DNA from: an uncultured Clostridia bacterium
GTDB taxonomy: Bacteria > Bacillota > Clostridia > Oscillospirales > CAG-382
DNA: 6,994 bases
Direction: 5' to 3'
NCBI GenBank assembly: GCA_905235695.1
Contig: CAJOMW010000080.1
Location: 1 to 6,994 of the forward strand
How positions within the stretch are numbered: the stretch's first letter is position 1; each line of letters opens with the position of its first letter. The notes below the pieces were generated by a model. The model did no database searches and was not told the DNA's origin. It saw only the letters and a list, made by a program, of their open reading frames with translations. Shown in pieces: positions 5,761 to 6,994 of this stretch. The position numbers were made by a program, and so were the translations under genes.

Positions 5761-5820
5761 TACACCTCATCCGAGCGGCTTCGCCGCCCACCTTCCCCTC
5801 GGAGGGGAAGGCTTATTATT
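5761..5820 (+). repeat. 60-bp palindromic element bounded by TGCGCC direct repeats
   Basis: It contains two perfect hairpins: GCGGC/GCCGC with a TTC loop (5775-5787) and CCTTCCCCT/AGGGGAAGG with a CGG loop (5791-5811). It is flanked by TGCGCC at 5755-5760 and again at 5821-5826. The CTCATCCG...CGGAGGGGAAGGC pattern resembles a widespread clostridial intergenic repeat as far as I recall. It may be a small non-autonomous mobile element. Confidence 0.6.
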
Positions 5821-5860
5821 TGCGCCCGGCAGAGCAGCAGAAAAAGAATATAAAAGCGGC
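5821..5860 (+). repeat. Dispersed repeat B, copy 2
   Basis: Second copy of the 153-193 segment, same strand. As at the left edge it runs on into a GC-rich stretch (CCCCGGCCGCAACC) and another GGCAGA, so the similarity extends loosely beyond the segment given here. Confidence 0.75.
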
Positions 5861-5941
5861 ACTTTCCCCGGCCGCAACCTTGCTCGGCAGAAAGCAAAAA
5901 GCTGCTGTGAATGCAGAGATTTGCACGCCCCCTGCTTCCAC

Positions 5942-5970
5942 AAAAATATCCCCCGATAAACATCGGGGGA
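5942..5970 (-). terminator. Intrinsic terminator of the ireB operon
   Basis: On the minus strand TCCCCCGAT (5970-5962) pairs perfectly with ATCGGGGGA (5957-5949) across a 4-base loop, followed by TATTTTT. It lies 8 bases after the stop codon of the 97-residue gene and is a textbook terminator. Confidence 0.93.
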
Positions 5971-5978
5971 CATCTCAT

Positions 5979-6272
5979 TCACTCTGCGGAGAGCTGCTTT
6001 TCCAACCAGACCGATCCGATGTTGAGCGCATCGGAAAGCGTCTTTCTCTCGACCTCGTTTAAAATCTTCTCTTTTTTAAGAGCAAGCTCGGGGTCTGTGC
6101 TCTGGAGCTGTACAAGTATGCGCGAAGGCATCTCCTTGCCGGCTACCTGCTTGTTCTCAAGTATCGTGAGAACGATTATCGACTTGTTGTACGGCTCGCC
6201 GTAATAAATCTTGTTTGCGTCACGTACAAGGGGACGTCCCTTGTAGGTCAGAATGTTGTCTGCCAATCCCAT
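5979..6272 (-). CDS. Conserved-looking small protein of unknown function, co-transcribed with ireB
   Basis: I do not recognise a named domain. The 97-residue product is soluble-looking, with no signal peptide and no membrane span. It starts MGLADNILTYKGRPLVRDAN, has a probable beta segment (SIIVLTILEN, 31-40), then SRILVQLQST (50-59), and ends in a charged helical half with many Lys and Glu (61-97). The start is taken at the ATG at 6272. AAAGGA (6281-6276) lies only 3 bases before it, which is short; a TTG at 6275 would touch the ribosome site and is unlikely. The gene follows ireB by 12 bases and ends 8 bases before a strong terminator, so it is the last gene of a two-gene operon. It occupies the place where ruvX is often found after ireB in other Firmicutes, but it does not resemble RuvX. 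Coding is supported by frame, ribosome site and context. Confidence 0.82.
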   Translation of the reverse strand: MGLADNILTYKGRPLVRDANKIYYGEPYNKSIIVLTILENKQVAGKEMPSRILVQLQSTDPELALKKEKILNEVERKTLSDALNIGSVWLEKQLSAE

Positions 6273-6284
6273 CAATCCTTTCGG

Positions 6285-6542
6285 TTACTTGGCAAGATAG
6301 CTTGCAACGAGTATTTTCAGAAGCTCGTCTCTGTCTATCTTTGCTATCATGGCTCTTGCGTTGTTGTAGTTTGTGATATAGGTCGGGTCCTCGGAGAGAA
6401 TATAGCCTACCAACTGGTTAAGGGGGTTGTATCCCTTTTCCACCAGAGCATCGTAGACCTTGGTCAGCGTCTCCTTTGTCTCAAGCTCCTTGAGCTGCGA
6501 TATTGAATAGGTCATGGTCTTGCCGTTCTGATTTTCAGCCAT
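6285..6542 (-). CDS. ireB: IreB family regulatory phosphoprotein (UPF0297/DUF965)
   Basis: Small regulator known in enterococci as a phosphorylation substrate of the PASTA-domain Ser/Thr kinase IreK and a negative modulator of cephalosporin resistance; that role is carried over from the family and was not observed here. The 85-residue product contains the characteristic core EKGYNPLNQLVGYILSED (35-52) followed by PTYITNYNNARAMI (53-66), and ends RDELLKILVASYL as in other members. The N-terminal tail (1-20) has several Thr and Ser residues, where phosphorylation is reported in homologues. I choose the ATG at 6542, 10 bases after AAGGAG (6558-6553). A GTG at 6551 is only 1 base from that site. 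It is the first gene of a two-gene operon with its own sigma-A promoter and is not flanked by alaS or ruvX inside this window. Confidence 0.95.
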   Translation of the reverse strand: MAENQNGKTMTYSISQLKELETKETLTKVYDALVEKGYNPLNQLVGYILSEDPTYITNYNNARAMIAKIDRDELLKILVASYLAK

Positions 6543-6580
6543 TCGTATCACTCTCCTTCCGAAAACTTTACTTCATTATC

Positions 6581-6609
6581 ATTATATATTACGCAGGGCG
6601 AAATATCAA
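6581..6609 (-). promoter_or_regulatory. Sigma-A promoter of the ireB operon
   Basis: On the minus strand TTGATA (6609-6604) is followed by a 17-base spacer and a perfect TATAAT (6586-6581). Transcription would start near 6574, about 32 bases before the ireB ATG, with AAGGAG at 6558-6553 in between. Confidence 0.88.
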
Positions 6610-6610
6610 T

Positions 6611-6622
6611 AGAAAGCTTTCT
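6611..6622. promoter_or_regulatory. 12-bp perfect palindrome beside the ireB -35
   Basis: AGAAAGCTTTCT is a perfect palindrome one base upstream of the ireB -35 box. The position suits a regulator site, but a 12-base AT-rich palindrome can arise by chance. Confidence 0.3.
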
Positions 6623-6666
6623 TATTTAACATTTCTGTAACACTTCTCAAAATGCGCGTCCTTCGC

Positions 6667-6688
6667 TTGTGTTATCGGCCTTGTGTTA
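6667..6688. promoter_or_regulatory. Direct repeat TTGTGTTA x2 in the divergent promoter region
   Basis: TTGTGTTA occurs at 6667-6674 and 6681-6688, 14 bases apart start to start. An inverted partial copy, TAACAC, lies at 6638-6643. The group lies between the two divergent promoters and could be an operator; no known regulator motif is recognised. Confidence 0.3.
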
Positions 6689-6692
6689 ATAA

Positions 6693-6722
6693 TGTACAAA
6701 AAAGCGGGATAATAGTTATAAT
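6693..6722 (+). promoter_or_regulatory. Candidate promoter of the plus-strand gene, distal
   Basis: TGTACA (6693-6698) and a perfect TATAAT (6717-6722) are spaced by 18 bases. Transcription would start near 6729, about 58 bases before the TTG at 6787, leaving room for the AAAGGA ribosome site in the leader. It is more compatible with the proposed gene start than the proximal promoter. Confidence 0.5.
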
Positions 6723-6757
6723 ATATGGCAAAAATTATCATAAAATACAGCGTCCCC

Positions 6758-6786
6758 TTTACAAAAGGAAAAATATGTGATATAAT
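6758..6786 (+). promoter_or_regulatory. Candidate promoter overlapping the start of the plus-strand gene, proximal
   Basis: TTTACA (6758-6763), a 17-base spacer and a perfect TATAAT (6781-6786) make a near-consensus promoter. Its start of transcription (about 6793) would fall after the TTG at 6787, so it cannot serve that start codon. Either the gene begins further inside, or the match is fortuitous in AT-rich DNA. Confidence 0.45.
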
Positions 6787-6994
6787 TTGAAGAGATTATC
6801 CGGGGAAGTTGTTCTGCTGACAAGCAGGAACAACAAGAAAACCACGGTAATAAACCTTATGTGCATCTTCGGGGTAATGGTGCCGGTAACCGCCATTGAA
6901 AGCCTCAACCTACGGATATATGAGTCGTCCCTTAGTATACTTGATTCAAGCGGAAAAGAACTGCTTGCCGACGAGAGAATAAAAGAGGCGTATC
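6787..6994 (+). CDS. Start of an unrecognised plus-strand gene with an N-terminal hydrophobic segment (cut by window end)
   Basis: An open frame runs from a TTG at 6787 to the right edge: 69 complete codons, no stop, while the other two plus frames are quickly closed. I do not recognise the protein. It has a basic start (KRLSG, later RNNKK), a hydrophobic stretch at about 19-36 (TTVINLMCIFGVMVPVTA) that could be a membrane anchor, then a polar region with ILDSSGKELL. The start is uncertain. A weak GTGAT pairing site (6777-6781) precedes the TTG. A better ribosome site AAAGGA (6764-6769) precedes an ATG at 6775 in the same frame, but that ATG is followed at once by TGA. A consensus promoter also overlaps this start. 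The gene diverges from ireB. The frame is probably real; start and function are open. Confidence 0.6.
   Translation, partial: MKRLSGEVVLLTSRNNKKTTVINLMCIFGVMVPVTAIESLNLRIYESSLSILDSSGKELLADERIKEAY

Larger units (their letters stand above)
5433..5978. other. Intergenic region between livK and the ireB operon, no gene seen
   Basis: From right to left it holds the ireB operon terminator, dispersed repeats B and A, a 60-base palindromic element, the TTAACTTTCCACTTT module, an inverted repeat, the livK promoter and the livK leader. Two overlapping minus-strand frames of about 70 codons run across the repeats, but they are the translation of palindromic DNA, have no convincing ribosome site, and overlap the terminator. 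Confidence 0.8.

Noticed and set aside
5760..5982. Two overlapping minus-strand frames of about 70 codons
   Set aside because: They translate the palindromic repeat and the ireB terminator, lack ribosome sites and read as low-complexity repeat peptide.
1..6994. tRNA, rRNA, CRISPR array, riboswitch, transposase or phage genes
   Set aside because: None seen. The repeats are short and irregular without CRISPR-like spacing, the livK leader is too short for a known large riboswitch, and no recombinase motif appears in any frame.

Overview
The window looks like chromosomal DNA from an anaerobic gut-type Firmicute, probably class Clostridia and possibly near the Oscillospiraceae/Ruminococcaceae. 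The basis is a Gram-positive style LIV transporter with a lipoprotein receptor, purine-rich Shine-Dalgarno sites (GGAGG, AAGGAG), consensus sigma-A promoters with 17-base spacers, an IreB-family gene, and intergenic DNA full of short palindromes of a kind I associate with that group. The taxonomic call is an inference.

Layout. Bases 1-301 are intergenic: dispersed repeats, two perfect palindromes, and a strong terminator that ends the transporter operon. From 302 to 5432 everything is on the minus strand. In transcription order it reads livK (lipoprotein binding protein), a 388-base gap with hairpins and repeats, then livH, livM, livG and livF, tightly packed (1-base overlap, 7-base gap, 51-base gap). 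Bases 5433-5978 hold the livK promoter and leader, then a second block of the same repeat families seen at the left edge. From 5979 to 6542, also on the minus strand, an ireB gene and an unnamed 97-residue gene form a two-gene operon with a clear promoter and terminator. From about 6787 to the right edge a divergent plus-strand gene of unknown function begins and is cut by the window end.

How the genes work together. LivK would capture a branched-chain amino acid (or a related ligand) outside the membrane. LivH and LivM form the membrane channel, and LivG and LivF hydrolyse ATP. livK has its own strong promoter and is followed by several terminator-like hairpins before livH, which fits the common need for more receptor than permease. 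IreB is, by family, a small phosphoprotein substrate of a PASTA-type Ser/Thr kinase; nothing here links it functionally to the transporter.

I found no convincing new defence, mobile or biosynthetic system. The items most worth a second look are non-coding. They are a repeat module present in inverted orientation on both sides of livK, a 60-base palindromic element apparently inserted into one copy of a composite repeat, and the puzzling start region of the plus-strand gene. There a well-placed ATG is followed at once by an in-frame TGA, and promoter, ribosome site and start codon overlap.
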